Assembly: GCF_003944765.1 (NCBI RefSeq)
Contig: NZ_RWIU01000004.1
Coordinates: 310,001 to 374,000 of the forward strand
From: Hymenobacter perfusus
Lineage (GTDB): Bacteria; Bacteroidota; Bacteroidia; Cytophagales; Hymenobacteraceae
Length of the DNA stretch: 64,000 nucleotides
Reading direction: 5' to 3'
This document shows positions 34,706 through 43,893 of this stretch, one piece after another. The notes beneath the pieces are model-generated. The model was given only the letters and a program-made list of their open reading frames with translations, was not told the origin of the DNA and did not search any database. Numbering within the stretch: position 1 is the stretch's first letter; each line of letters starts with the position of its first letter. Both the position numbers and the translations under genes were made by a program.

Positions 34706-35164
34706 ATGCAAACCTGGAACGACGTCATCCGGCTGGCCAACCACGGCAGCCCGGCCCCCCATACACGCGTAGAAAAAACCGACGCCGAGTGGCGCGCCCA
34801 GCTCACTCCCGAGCAGTACCACGTAACGCGGGAGCACGGCACCGAGCGGGCCTTCACCGGTGAGTACTGCGAAGCCCACGAGGCTGGGCTGTACGCCTGC
34901 GTGTGCTGCGGTACTCCCCTTTACGACTCCCGCACCAAGTTCGAAAGCGGCACCGGCTGGCCCAGCTTCACCCAACCCGTCGACGAAAGCGCCATTCGCT
35001 ACAAGAAGGACACCAGCTACGGCATGACCCGCGTGGAAGTGCTCTGCAACGTCTGCGACGCCCACCAGGGCCACGTTTTCCCCGACGGCCCGCCCCCCGG
35101 CGGCCTGCGTTTGTGCATCAACTCGGCCAGCGTGAAGCTGGTGAGCGAGCAGCAGGAAGCATAA
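34706..35164 (+). CDS. msrB: Peptide-methionine (R)-S-oxide reductase
   Basis: Repairs the R form of methionine sulfoxide in proteins. The 152 residues hold the zinc site (C65xxC68 in [11 protein letters not shown] and C114xxC117 in [12 protein letters not shown]), the substrate motif [10 protein letters not shown] and the catalytic Cys137 in LRLCINSAS. There is no signal peptide, so it acts in the cytoplasm. Intrinsic terminator follows immediately; single-gene unit. Confidence 0.95.
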   Translation: MQTWNDVIRLANHGSPAPHTRVEKTDAEWRAQLTPEQYHVTREHGTERAFTGEYCEAHEAGLYACVCCGTPLYDSRTKFESGTGWPSFTQPVDESAIRYKKDTSYGMTRVEVLCNVCDAHQGHVFPDGPPPGGLRLCINSASVKLVSEQQEA

Positions 35165-35193
35165 GCTGTTTGCGCGACTACCTGCCGCGTAGC

Positions 35194-35232
35194 GCTCCGC
35201 CTCTGGCTTCGGCCGGAGGCGGAGCTTTTTTT
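35194..35232 (+). terminator. Intrinsic terminator after msrB
   Basis: Perfect 10-bp stem (35194-35203 with 35216-35225) directly followed by seven T residues, the most canonical intrinsic terminator in the window. Confidence 0.93.
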
Positions 35233-35335
35233 ATCTGACTGCCGCCGATTTTATCCCGATTTTCGCACTCCCGCAGGCATCTGTGGGTTATCAAAAGCCG
35301 TCACGCACCCATTCCCACCCCTACGTTTCCCACCC

Positions 35336-36241
35336 ATGTCTTTGCTCTTCACCGATTTTGCTTCCTGGGGCGCTCACTGCGCCGCCACCGGCGAACCACT
35401 CTATCAACCCGTGCTGGCCTACGAAATCGAGCAGAAAGGCCGGACTGAGGAGCAGATCTGGACCGGTTTGCAGCGCGCCTACGATGTGATGCGCGACGCC
35501 GTGCACACCGGCCTTACCCAGAACATGACCTCCCGCTCGGGCATGGTAAACAACGGGGCCAAGAAAATTGCGGCCTCGCCGGTAACCGTACTTTCGCCCG
35601 AGTTCAAAAACCTGATTACGCGCGCTCTGGGAGCGAAGGAGGTAAACTCCTGCATGGGCCGGGTAGTGGCCGCGCCCACCGCCGGAGCCTCGGGCATTCT
35701 ACCCGGAGTATTGGTCACGCTCCAGGATATTCATAAGCTGGAAGACCGCGCCATTCTGGAGGGATTGCTGGTAGCGGCCGGCGTGGCCCTTATCATCGAG
35801 CAGAATGCCTCCCTGGCTGGGGCCGTGGGTGGCTGCCAGGCCGAAACCGGCTCGGCCGCCGCCATGGGCGCCGGGGCCATTGTGTACTGCCTGGGTGGCT
35901 CAGTGGAGGAAACCTTCGCCGCCGTGGCCATTACCATTCAGTGCATGCTGGGCCTCGTCTGCGACCCGGTGGCGGGCCTGGTGGAAGTGCCCTGCGTGGT
36001 GCGCAACGCCTCCGCCTCGGCCATTGCCTTCAGCTCCGCCCAGATTGCCATTGCCGGCGTCGATCCTGTGATTCCCGTGGACCAGTGCGTGGCGGCTCTC
36101 GGCGAAGTGGGCCAGGCGATGGAGACCCGCTACAAGGAAACCGCCCTCGGCGGCCTGGCCAACACGCCGCGGGGCCGCGAAATTGAGAAGATGGTGCTGG
36201 TGCAGGACGTCCATATCCTGCCTGACGAAGACCAGGAGTAG
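35336..36241 (+). CDS. sdaAA: L-serine ammonia-lyase, iron-sulfur type, alpha subunit
   Basis: Catalytic chain of the 4Fe-4S enzyme that turns L-serine into pyruvate and ammonia. The 301 residues match the separate alpha subunit: SRSGMVNNGAKKI, VVAAPTAGASGILPG, GGCQAETGSAAAMGAG and CMLGLVCDPVAGLVEVPCVVRN, the last three with the conserved Cys that bind the cluster. The beta-chain gene, needed in two-chain enzymes, is not beside it. It converges with the next gene, 3 bp apart. Confidence 0.92.
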   Translation: MSLLFTDFASWGAHCAATGEPLYQPVLAYEIEQKGRTEEQIWTGLQRAYDVMRDAVHTGLTQNMTSRSGMVNNGAKKIAASPVTVLSPEFKNLITRALGAKEVNSCMGRVVAAPTAGASGILPGVLVTLQDIHKLEDRAILEGLLVAAGVALIIEQNASLAGAVGGCQAETGSAAAMGAGAIVYCLGGSVEETFAAVAITIQCMLGLVCDPVAGLVEVPCVVRNASASAIAFSSAQIAIAGVDPVIPVDQCVAALGEVGQAMETRYKETALGGLANTPRGREIEKMVLVQDVHILPDEDQE

Positions 36242-36244
36242 TGG

Positions 36245-37288
36245 TTAAATAGGTTTGATTGCCGGGGCCATAACGAGCCGGGCCAGGTAGGCAATGGCTC
36301 CGGCGTAGCGGCTCCGGAGTTCCACGTAGTGCTCCCAGGCCATATTTTCGTCCTGGAGTGGAATGCCAGCGGCCCGCAGTTGCTGGCAGGCCAGGGTGAA
36401 ATCGTGGCGGTGTGGCGCATCGGGGGCCTTTCCGGCCGATTCCTCGGCGCCGGCATCGTACTTAAAGTAGCGCGATACCCGGTTAAGCGACACGCAGCCG
36501 GCCTTGAAGCACAGCTCCCGGTGCGCGTTGCGGGGCTGGTCCACGGTGCTGCTGATGAGGGCTGCCGCGTCGAGGATGATATCGGCGGCCGTAATCCAGG
36601 AGCGGCCGGGCTGGGGCGAGCGGAAAAAGGCCATGATGGGCAGCGAGGTATGCGTTTCCTCAATCTCCACAAACCACTCTTCCCATGCCTGCCATTGGCT
36701 GGTATCGTTCAGGGAGCCGGATTGGTTGAGCCACAGCAGCAACTGCACGGCCGAGGCCTTGATGCCGGCCCGCAGTTCCAGCCGCGCTACCGTCAGCTCC
36801 CGTCGTGAGAAGGCCTGGTACATGGTGGGCAGGTAGGAAATCAGCAGCGTGAGCAGCAGCAGGCCCAGCGTCGCCTCGGAGTACGACATGGCCGTGGACA
36901 CCAGGTGATGGCTGGGGTCTTCGGAGCCGAGCGTGAGCAGGGAGCTGTTGCTGATGCGAAAGCAGCGCTCCAAATCCCCCTCGCCCAGCCCCCAGAAGAT
37001 GGCGGTGTAGCCTGTGCTGACCATCGTGAGCCAGGCAATGGGCAGCATCACCAACCCCACGGGCGCATAGAGGGCCAGAATCCGGTCCCGTTGCTCGTAG
37101 GAGCGGCCCAGGCGGGCGGCGGTTTCAAATACCCAGCGCACCAGCCGGAACACGGCCGTATTCAGCCACGCCGAGTCGCTGCGCGGCAGCACAAACGAGC
37201 GGATGGCAGCCAGCACGGTATCGGCCACCAGATAAACGCCGGCCACGAAAGCCAGCGCCCGAAACAACAAATCAAGCATACACAGCAA
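36245..37288 (-). CDS. Channel-like membrane protein with P-loop segment
   Basis: A 347-residue protein with an N-terminal helix (about 10-30) and a TM-loop-TM unit (about 73-95 and 137-158). The re-entrant stretch between them, RISNSSLLTLGSEDPSHH, sits where a potassium-channel filter (TVGYGD) would be, but reads TLGSED. The soluble C-terminal half (160-347) is helical and unassigned. It may be a divergent two-TM ion channel or channel-derived protein. No tightly linked partner; it converges with sdaAA. The first Met (37288) and Met4 are equally possible starts. Confidence 0.6.
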   Translation of the reverse strand: MLCMLDLLFRALAFVAGVYLVADTVLAAIRSFVLPRSDSAWLNTAVFRLVRWVFETAARLGRSYEQRDRILALYAPVGLVMLPIAWLTMVSTGYTAIFWGLGEGDLERCFRISNSSLLTLGSEDPSHHLVSTAMSYSEATLGLLLLTLLISYLPTMYQAFSRRELTVARLELRAGIKASAVQLLLWLNQSGSLNDTSQWQAWEEWFVEIEETHTSLPIMAFFRSPQPGRSWITAADIILDAAALISSTVDQPRNAHRELCFKAGCVSLNRVSRYFKYDAGAEESAGKAPDAPHRHDFTLACQQLRAAGIPLQDENMAWEHYVELRSRYAGAIAYLARLVMAPAIKPI

Positions 37289-37428
37289 CCACGCGCAGCT
37301 ACGGTGCCGCCGTGCTTGTACTGCCGGGTAGCCGCTAGGGTTGGATTGGATGGGCGGCAGAATAGCGTAAGCGCTGCCGCATCTGTCTGCTGGCCTGCCT
37401 GATTAGTTGCCTGACCTATCCCTGAAAC

Positions 37429-38829
37429 TTACTTCCGCTCCTTCCAGAGCTGGCGAAACGTTTTGGGGGCTACCTGCACGGCGTCGCGGCGCTTGTTCCA
37501 GCCTACTTCGCCCAGCAGGCGGCTGAGTACCCAGTTTTTGCCGGCGGCGGGGGCCAAATCCCACACCCAGCGGTGCTTCATGCCATACAGCCACAGTCCC
37601 ACGGCCCGGCGCTCCTCTTTTTCGGTGAGGCCCTCCTGCACGCTCTGCTGACGGTTGCGGAGCAGGATGTTGTGAATCGGAATGCGGACCGGGCACACCG
37701 AGGTGCAGGCCCCGCACAGGCTGCTGGCGTAGCTCAGGTGCTTGTTTTCGGCCATGCCCGAGAGGTGGGGCGTAATTACGGAGCCGATGGGGCCGGAGTA
37801 GGTGGCCTCGTAGGTGTGGCCGCCGATGTTCTTGTACACCGGGCAGATGTTCAGGCAGGCCCCGCACCGAATGCAGTTCAGCGCCTCGCGCTTGTCGGGC
37901 TGGGCCAGCAGGTTGGTGCGGCCGTTATCCAGCAGAATCACGAACATCTCCTCCGGTCCGTCCTTTTCCAGCGGCTGGCGCGGGCCGGTATAGATGGTAT
38001 TGTACACCGTGACCTGCTGGCCGGTGCCGCTGGTGCTGAGCAAAGGCCAGAATAAATCCAGGTCCTGGAGACGCGGAATCACCTTCTCGATGCCCACAAT
38101 GGCAATGTGGGTTTTCGGAAAGGTGGCCGAGAGGCGGGCGTTGCCTTCGTTTTCGGTTACGCACACGGCACCCGTATCGGCAATGAGGAAGTTGCCGCCC
38201 GTAATGCCCACTTCGGCCGAGGTGTACTTGTTGCGCAGCAGGTGGCGGGCCGTGAGCACCAGCTTCTGGGCGTCGTCGGTGTACTCAATGCCGAGGTGCT
38301 TCACGAAGATATCGGCAATATCCAGCTTGCTCAGGTGCATGGCCGGCGTCACGATGTGATAAGGCCGCTCCCCGTTCAGCTGCACAATGAACTCGCCCAA
38401 ATCTGTTTCTACCGACTCAATACCGCGCTTTTCCAGGTACTTGTTGAGGTGGATTTCCTCGGTAGTCATGCTCTTGGCTTTCACCACGGTGCGGGCCTTC
38501 CGGCGCTCCATAATCTTGCCCACCTCAAACAGAGCTTCCTCCGCGTTCTGGGCCCAGATGACCTTACCGCCCCGGGCCGTAAACTTCTCCTCGAACTGCA
38601 GCAGATACTCATCGAGGCGGTTAATTACCTCCGTTTTCAGGTAGGAGGCGCGGCTGCGGGCCAGCTCGTGGTCCTGGTAGAAGCCCAGGCCGGTCTGCAC
38701 GGCGGCGTTGTACTTGCCAATGTTGAACCGGATTTTGCGCCGGTGCTCCAGATCGAAAGCCTTGTGGTCGGAATCAACCAGAAACTGGGCCGATTTCTTG
38801 GGGGCGGGCGTGAGGGTCGTCGGGTTCAT
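37429..38829 (-). CDS. lutB: Lactate-utilisation iron-sulfur protein LutB
   Basis: Component of the LutABC L-lactate oxidation complex, carrying electrons in the cytoplasm. The 466 residues show the LutB N-terminal domain (GITGGNFLIADTGAVCVTENEGNARL) and two 4Fe-4S motifs, CIRCGACLNICPVYK and CGACTSVCPVRIP, then the DUF3390-like tail. lutA and lutC are not adjacent in the window; upstream lies a terminator and a repeat element, so it seems a separate unit here. Confidence 0.92.
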   Translation of the reverse strand: MNPTTLTPAPKKSAQFLVDSDHKAFDLEHRRKIRFNIGKYNAAVQTGLGFYQDHELARSRASYLKTEVINRLDEYLLQFEEKFTARGGKVIWAQNAEEALFEVGKIMERRKARTVVKAKSMTTEEIHLNKYLEKRGIESVETDLGEFIVQLNGERPYHIVTPAMHLSKLDIADIFVKHLGIEYTDDAQKLVLTARHLLRNKYTSAEVGITGGNFLIADTGAVCVTENEGNARLSATFPKTHIAIVGIEKVIPRLQDLDLFWPLLSTSGTGQQVTVYNTIYTGPRQPLEKDGPEEMFVILLDNGRTNLLAQPDKREALNCIRCGACLNICPVYKNIGGHTYEATYSGPIGSVITPHLSGMAENKHLSYASSLCGACTSVCPVRIPIHNILLRNRQQSVQEGLTEKEERRAVGLWLYGMKHRWVWDLAPAAGKNWVLSRLLGEVGWNKRRDAVQVAPKTFRQLWKERK

Positions 38830-38862
38830 GGCAGCACAGAGTACAACGGGTTCTTAGCAAAG

Positions 38863-38904
38863 ATAAAAACCCGCCGGACCTTGAGAGGTTCAGCGGGTTT
38901 TTAT
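38863..38904. terminator. Hairpin terminator between the M28 peptidase and lutB
   Basis: A perfect 12-bp stem (38863-38874 with 38893-38904), AT-rich outside and GC-rich inside, encloses a small second stem. A-run on the left and T-run on the right allow function in both directions; most likely it ends the transcript of the M28 gene before lutB. Confidence 0.8.
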
Positions 38905-38923
38905 TTAGGGTAGTCGGAATCGG

Positions 38924-39083
38924 TGTCATTGCGAGTGGAGCGAAGCAATTCGTCCTTCTCAATGGCAGAAGCCCTGAAATACGAAAAGCTTCTGATGCCT
39001 AGTGCTGGCGTCAGGGGCTTTAGAATAGGTCAGAGTTAGGAACTTCGTGAAGGACGGATTGCTTCGCTCCGCTCGCAATGACA
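38924..39083. mobile_element. 160-bp inverted-repeat element (TGTCATTGCGAG family)
   Basis: The ends are 35-bp inverted repeats, 38924-38958 and 39049-39083, matching at 33 of 35 positions. Each begins TGTCATTGCGAG with GGAGCGAAGCAAT further in. Similar TCATTGCGAG/GCGAAGCAATC text recurs as a dispersed repeat in many bacterial genomes including Hymenobacter. The 90-bp interior has no gene. I read it as a MITE- or REP-like element lying between two same-strand genes. Confidence 0.75.
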
Positions 39084-39101
39084 GCTTACCTCATTCCTGC
39101 A

Positions 39102-40784
39102 TTACTTCTTGTTCGAATCCACGACGATGCGCTGGTCGCGGTTGGCGAGGTCCCAGGCGGTGTAGAACACCAGACGGGCACGCTTTTCCATCTTCGGAAA
39201 CTCAATTTTCTCGATTTCGTCGCCGGCGCCGTGGTAGTCATCGTGCACGCCGTTGAAGAAGAAGGCCACCGGGATTTTGTGCTTGGCGAAGTTGTAGTGG
39301 TCGGAGCGGTAGTAGAAGCGGTTCGGGTCGTCCGGGTCGTTGAAGCGGAAGTCGAGGTCCATCTTGGTGTACTTCTCGTTCTGGGCCTGCAGAATTGTGT
39401 GCAGCTCGGAGCTGAGCTTGTCGGAACCGATGACGTACACGTAGTCGCCCTTGCCTTCGTGGTCCTTGTCGGTACGGCCCACCATGTCGGTATTCAGGTC
39501 CACCATCGTCTTTTCCAGCGGGAAGATGGGGTGATCGGTGTAGTACTCCGAGCCCAGGAGGCCTTTTTCCTCACCGGTTACGGTCAGGAACAGGATGCTG
39601 CGGCGGGGGCCGTGACCCTCGGCCTTGGCTTTCACGAAGGCCTGGGCCATTTCCAGTACCGTTACAGTACCCGAGCCGTCGTCATCGGCGCCGTTGTGTA
39701 CCTCGCCGTTGATGATGCCGATGTGGTCATAGTGCGCCGACAGCACCATGATTTCGTCTTTCTTATCGGTGCCTTCCAGGAAGCCCAGCACGTTTTCGGT
39801 GGTGAAGTCCTCCGTTTTCTTGGGGGCTTTCACCAGCACTTTGGCGGGCTTGAAGGGGCTGGCCGTGGGCTTGGCGGCCTTATTGACGGCGGCGGTATAC
39901 TTGGTTACGGCCGGGGCGGTGGTGCCCAGTAGCTTGTAACCCACCGCCGGGCTCACGAAGTAGGCCGTGGGCCGGGTGGTCTGGGAGGCTTCCTTGAAGG
40001 CAATGCTGGGCCGGCTGATGTAGGGCGTCATGCGGGCCGCCAGCTTCTCAAAGTTGCTGTTGGGGTTGAAATCCACGAAGAATACCGAGCGGGCGCCTTT
40101 CTGGGCGGCCAGCGTGAGCTTGGCCCGGTAATCCTGGCCCCACTTGCTGTTCTGGCCGTCTTTACCCAGCAGGGCGGTGCCTTTGTCGGTCTGGGGTTCG
40201 CCCAGCAGAATCAGCAGATCCTTGCCCTTCACGTCGCCCAAAGCGGCGTAGTCGGAGTAGCCATCCTGCTCAATACCGTAGCCGGCAAACACGGGCTGCA
40301 CGCTGGTTTCCTGCGCGAAGCCGTTGCCGCCGAGGGCGTAGAAATCCGTCAGCCACTTGTAGCTGCTCGTCCCGATTTTGAGCGTAGCCCCATCGGCCCA
40401 GGAGCTGCGCACCATGGTAAAGTGCTGCAGGTAGGGGTTGTCGGAGCCCGTCACGGGGCCTTGCAGGCCGAGGTCGGCAAACTGCTTGGCCAGGTATTCG
40501 GCGGCCATTTTCTGGCCTTTCTCGCCGGTTTCGCGGCCTTCGTAGGCATCAGAGGCCAACACGGACAGGTGCTGGCGCAGGTCGGCCTGGGTGATGGTTT
40601 CACCGTAGCCTTGGGCCAGGTCGGCGGCGGGAGTTGGAGCGGCCGTTTCCAGCACGGGCGTGGCCGTTACCTCAGTTTTGGCTTTGCGCTTGGTTTTCAC
40701 CTTGACTTTCTCGGGGGCCTGGGCTACCGCCGAGGTAGCCACGCCGGCGGCCAGCAGCCAGGTGAGCAGGGAAGTTTTGTTCAT
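39102..40784 (-). CDS. Secreted M28-family zinc peptidase with PA domain
   Basis: Exported metallopeptidase, probably an aminopeptidase. Signal peptide 1-21 (SAVAQ), then a Lys/Thr/Ala-rich spacer. A PA-like insert (about 130-300, FAGYGIEQDGYSDY, GKDLLILLGEPQ) precedes the co-catalytic zinc domain: SAHYDHIG, NGADDDGSGT, TGEEKGLLGSEYY, NTDMVGR and the final His in DDYHGAGD. Its 560 residues match the Bacteroidota M28 group. It is 85 bp upstream... of the repeat element side and lies downstream of ispF on the same strand (gap 85 bp), so the two may be cotranscribed. Confidence 0.92.
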   Translation of the reverse strand: MNKTSLLTWLLAAGVATSAVAQAPEKVKVKTKRKAKTEVTATPVLETAAPTPAADLAQGYGETITQADLRQHLSVLASDAYEGRETGEKGQKMAAEYLAKQFADLGLQGPVTGSDNPYLQHFTMVRSSWADGATLKIGTSSYKWLTDFYALGGNGFAQETSVQPVFAGYGIEQDGYSDYAALGDVKGKDLLILLGEPQTDKGTALLGKDGQNSKWGQDYRAKLTLAAQKGARSVFFVDFNPNSNFEKLAARMTPYISRPSIAFKEASQTTRPTAYFVSPAVGYKLLGTTAPAVTKYTAAVNKAAKPTASPFKPAKVLVKAPKKTEDFTTENVLGFLEGTDKKDEIMVLSAHYDHIGIINGEVHNGADDDGSGTVTVLEMAQAFVKAKAEGHGPRRSILFLTVTGEEKGLLGSEYYTDHPIFPLEKTMVDLNTDMVGRTDKDHEGKGDYVYVIGSDKLSSELHTILQAQNEKYTKMDLDFRFNDPDDPNRFYYRSDHYNFAKHKIPVAFFFNGVHDDYHGAGDEIEKIEFPKMEKRARLVFYTAWDLANRDQRIVVDSNKK

Positions 40785-40869
40785 ACAGGTTAAGAGTGGT
40801 AGGGGTGGAGATGGGCTAAAGACAAGGCAGCCGCAAAAGGCTGCACACCCGGTAGCAGGCGGCGGAAAG

Positions 40870-41346
40870 CTACTTCGTAATCAGCACCGAGGCGTAGGCG
40901 GCCACACCTTCGCGGCGGCCCACGAAACCCAGCTTCTCGGTGGTAGTGGCCTTGATGCTGATATCGTCGGCGTCGAGGCCCATTACCTCGGCCAGCACGC
41001 GCTGCATTTCTGGAATGTGGGGGTTGACTTTGGGCGCTTCCAGGCAGATGGTGGAGTCGATGTTGCTGATCTGGTAGCCGCGCTCCGTGAGCAGGCGCAC
41101 CACTTCCTTCAGCAGCCGCTTGCTGTCGATGCCTTTGTACTGCGGGTCGGTGTCGGGGAAGTGGAAGCCGATGTCGCGCAGGTTGGCCGCGCCCAGCAGC
41201 GCGTCGCAGATGACGTGGATGAGCACATCGGCATCGGAGTGGCCGAGGGCGCCGTGGGTGTGCGGCACCTGAATGCCGCCAAGCCAGAAGGGCAGGCCTT
41301 CCTTGAGCTGGTGAACGTCGTAGCCGAAGCCAGTCCGGATTTTCAT
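40870..41346 (-). CDS. ispF: 2-C-methyl-D-erythritol 2,4-cyclodiphosphate synthase
   Basis: Fifth enzyme of the MEP isoprenoid pathway; releases CMP and forms the cyclic diphosphate. Start at 41346 (MKIRTGFGYDVH) gives 158 residues, the normal size; the open frame continues 42 residues upstream without similarity. Zinc ligands lie in GYDVHQ and GHSDADVLIH; other family blocks are IGFHFPDTDPQYKG and ATTTEKLGFVGRREG. It precedes the M28 peptidase gene on the same strand. Confidence 0.96.
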   Translation of the reverse strand: MKIRTGFGYDVHQLKEGLPFWLGGIQVPHTHGALGHSDADVLIHVICDALLGAANLRDIGFHFPDTDPQYKGIDSKRLLKEVVRLLTERGYQISNIDSTICLEAPKVNPHIPEMQRVLAEVMGLDADDISIKATTTEKLGFVGRREGVAAYASVLITK

Positions 41347-41544
41347 AGAGTTCGGAAGAGGAAAAGAAACGGAATGAAGTGCCAAGTTACGGGAACCGCG
41401 TCGTTGGGAGCCGGAGAAAAAAAGCGGGCCGCGGCTAAAGTAAAAACCGCCGCCGTGCGTCCGCCCGGGCACCGGGTCTGGAATCGGTGAAAAAGGATAG
41501 CAAAAAATTAATGGAAACTATGGAGTCAATAAAAGTTTCCGTAG

Positions 41545-41552
41545 TACCTTTG
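41545..41552 (+). promoter_or_regulatory. Possible -7 box of the TetR/efflux operon
   Basis: TACCTTTG matches TAnnTTTG and lies 11 bp before the ATG of the TetR gene, implying a very short leader. A clear -33 TTG at 19-21 bp is lacking. Confidence 0.4.
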
Positions 41553-41563
41553 CTGCCGTAATC

Positions 41564-42178
41564 ATGGAAATCAAAGACCGAATCTTACACGCCTCCATCG
41601 GCCTCTTCACCCGCAACGGGATTAAGAGCGTGTCGATGGATGACATTGCTACCCACCTGGGTATCTCGAAAAAGACGCTGTACAAGTGGTTCGAGAACAA
41701 GGACCAGATTGTATCGGCCGTCATTCACAACCACCTGACCGGGGTGCAGGGCGAGTGCGAAGGCATCATCGGCCACGCCCGCAACGCCGTGGACGAGATG
41801 GTGCAGATGATGGACTGGGCCAAGCGGCAGTTTGCCAACGTGAACCCCAACGCCATTCACGATTTGCGCAAGTATTATCCCGCCGCCTGGGGCCTGTTTC
41901 ACGAGCACAAGAGCAGCTTTATCCTGCAACAGATTCAGGCCAACCTCCTCCGTGGCGTGCAGGAAGGCCTCTACCGCGCCGACCTCGACATTGAGGTGCT
42001 CTCGCGCCTGCGCCTGGCCCAGATTGACGTGCTGTTCGACCCGGAGGTGTTCCCCTCCGCCCAGTTCGACCAGATGCGGGTGCAGATGGCCTGCAACGAG
42101 CATTTTCTGCTGGGTGTAGTGTCGCTGAAGGGCCATAAACTACTGAATGAGTACCGTCATGTGACGGAAGAAGAATAG
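41564..42178 (+). CDS. TetR/AcrR-family regulator of the efflux operon
   Basis: A 204-residue repressor-type protein. The N-terminal HTH is clear: ILHASIGLFTRNGIKSVSMD then DIATHLGISKKTLYKWFENK. The rest is the helical ligand-binding domain. It starts the run TetR, TolC, adaptor, RND pump, all on one strand, with TolC only 23 bp after its stop; local autoregulation of the operon is likely but no operator palindrome was pinned down. Confidence 0.9.
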   Translation: MEIKDRILHASIGLFTRNGIKSVSMDDIATHLGISKKTLYKWFENKDQIVSAVIHNHLTGVQGECEGIIGHARNAVDEMVQMMDWAKRQFANVNPNAIHDLRKYYPAAWGLFHEHKSSFILQQIQANLLRGVQEGLYRADLDIEVLSRLRLAQIDVLFDPEVFPSAQFDQMRVQMACNEHFLLGVVSLKGHKLLNEYRHVTEEE

Positions 42179-42201
42179 GCTTCATCACCGCTTTCCCTGA
42201 T

Positions 42202-43893
42202 ATGAAAATCAACCTTCGCGCGTTGTTGCTGGCCGCCGGGCCGGGCCTGCTGGCCCCTGCCGGGGCAGCCCTGGCACAAACCGCTCCGGCCCCGCAGCCG
42301 GCATTGGCTACCTCCGCAGCCGTCGGCCTCATGCCCCTGAGCCTGCAGCAGGCCATCGACTACGCCGTCAAGAACAAGCCAACGCTGCTGGCCACGCGCC
42401 TTGGCGAGCAGACGGCCCGCGCCAAAGTGGGCGAAATCAAGGCGGCCGGTTTGCCCCAGGTGAACGTGGCGGCTAACTTGGCCGACAACTTCAAGCTGCA
42501 AAAAAGCCTCGTGGACTTTGGGGCCCTGGGCGGCGGTAGCTCGGCTACCACCCTCACGCCCGCCGATATTGCCGCCGCCCAAAGCGGCCGGACGGTAAAC
42601 CTGGGCACGGTTTCGCTGCCCTCGGAGCCGGTGCCGCCGCAGGCGTTTGCCTTCGGCCTGCAGTGGGCCGGCAACACCAGCGCCTCGGTGTCGCAGCTGC
42701 TGTTCGATGGGGCCTACCTAATTGGCCTGAAAGCGGCCAAGGTCTACGAGCAGCTGGCCCAGAAGCAAACCCAGCAGGCCGAAATCGACGTGGTGGAGCA
42801 GGTGAGCAAGGCCTACTACAGCACGCTGGTGGCCCGCGAGCGGCTGCAGTTGCTCTCGCGCAACGTGCAGCGCCTCGACACCATTCTGTACCAGACCAAC
42901 GAAACCTTCAAGGCCGGTTTTGCCGAGAAGCTGGACGTGCAGCGCCTGCAGGTGCAGCGCAACAACCTGGTAGTGGAGCAGCAGAAAGCCAGCCGCCTCA
43001 CTGAGCTGAGCGTGGCCCTGCTGAAGTTCCAGATGGGCCTGCCCCAGGGCCAGGACGTGCAGCTGACCGACTCGCTCGGGGCGGCCGTGGTAGATGCCGG
43101 GGCCCTGCGCCAGCGTTTGGGCGTGGCCAGCGCCACCACTGGCGGCGGCGTAACCGGCCTGGGCGGCGTGCCCACTGGTACGTCTCCAACCAGCACCAAC
43201 ACCGACGCCCAGCGCCAGCAGGACCAGCAAACCGCCCTCAGCGGAGCGCGCACGGGTCAGCTGGCCGCCGCCTTCAACTATAACAACCGCATCGAGTTCA
43301 GTACCCTGGAAACCCAGCAGGCCCTGGCTGGGCTGGACCTGGCCAACCGCCGCGCCGGCGCCTATCCGCGCCTGTTGGCTACGGCCGCCTACGGCTTCTC
43401 GGGCTCGGCCAAGAACCCCGGCGACCTGTTTGCCTTCCGCGGGCCCGATTCGCGGTCTGGCAACGGTTTTCCCAACCAGAACTGGTTCGGGTTCGGCAAC
43501 GTGGGCCTGAGCTTGCAGATTCCGGTGTTTGATGGCTTCCGCCGCAAGTACCAGGTGCAGCAGGCCCGCATTCAGCAGCAGACCATCGAGAAAGGCTTCG
43601 AAACCCTGCGCCAGAGCATCGATTTGCAGGACGCCCAGAGCCGTACCACGCTCATCAACGCCCTGGACGTGCTGGATAACCAAAAGGCCAACCTGGACCT
43701 GGCCGCCGATGTGGCTCGGGTGTCGCGCATCAAGTTTCAGGAAGGCGTAGGCTCGAACCTGGAAGTGGTAACCGCCGAAACCGAGCTGCGCTCGGCCCAG
43801 ACCAACTACTACGCCGCCCTCTACGACGTGTTGGTGGCCAAAGTCGACCGCGACAAAGCTACCGGCGAGCTGTATAGCCAGGCCCGGAAGTAA
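42202..43893 (+). CDS. TolC-family outer-membrane efflux channel
   Basis: Outer-membrane exit duct of the tripartite pump. A 563-residue protein with signal peptide (about 1-26, AALAQ). The two OEP repeats are visible: SLQQAIDYAVKNKPTLLATR and later LETQQALAGLDLANRRAGAYPRL, each followed by long helices. A Gly/Thr/Asn-rich insert (about 310-345) lies between them. The adaptor gene follows after a 100-bp gap with an inverted repeat. Confidence 0.92.
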   Translation: MKINLRALLLAAGPGLLAPAGAALAQTAPAPQPALATSAAVGLMPLSLQQAIDYAVKNKPTLLATRLGEQTARAKVGEIKAAGLPQVNVAANLADNFKLQKSLVDFGALGGGSSATTLTPADIAAAQSGRTVNLGTVSLPSEPVPPQAFAFGLQWAGNTSASVSQLLFDGAYLIGLKAAKVYEQLAQKQTQQAEIDVVEQVSKAYYSTLVARERLQLLSRNVQRLDTILYQTNETFKAGFAEKLDVQRLQVQRNNLVVEQQKASRLTELSVALLKFQMGLPQGQDVQLTDSLGAAVVDAGALRQRLGVASATTGGGVTGLGGVPTGTSPTSTNTDAQRQQDQQTALSGARTGQLAAAFNYNNRIEFSTLETQQALAGLDLANRRAGAYPRLLATAAYGFSGSAKNPGDLFAFRGPDSRSGNGFPNQNWFGFGNVGLSLQIPVFDGFRRKYQVQQARIQQQTIEKGFETLRQSIDLQDAQSRTTLINALDVLDNQKANLDLAADVARVSRIKFQEGVGSNLEVVTAETELRSAQTNYYAALYDVLVAKVDRDKATGELYSQARK

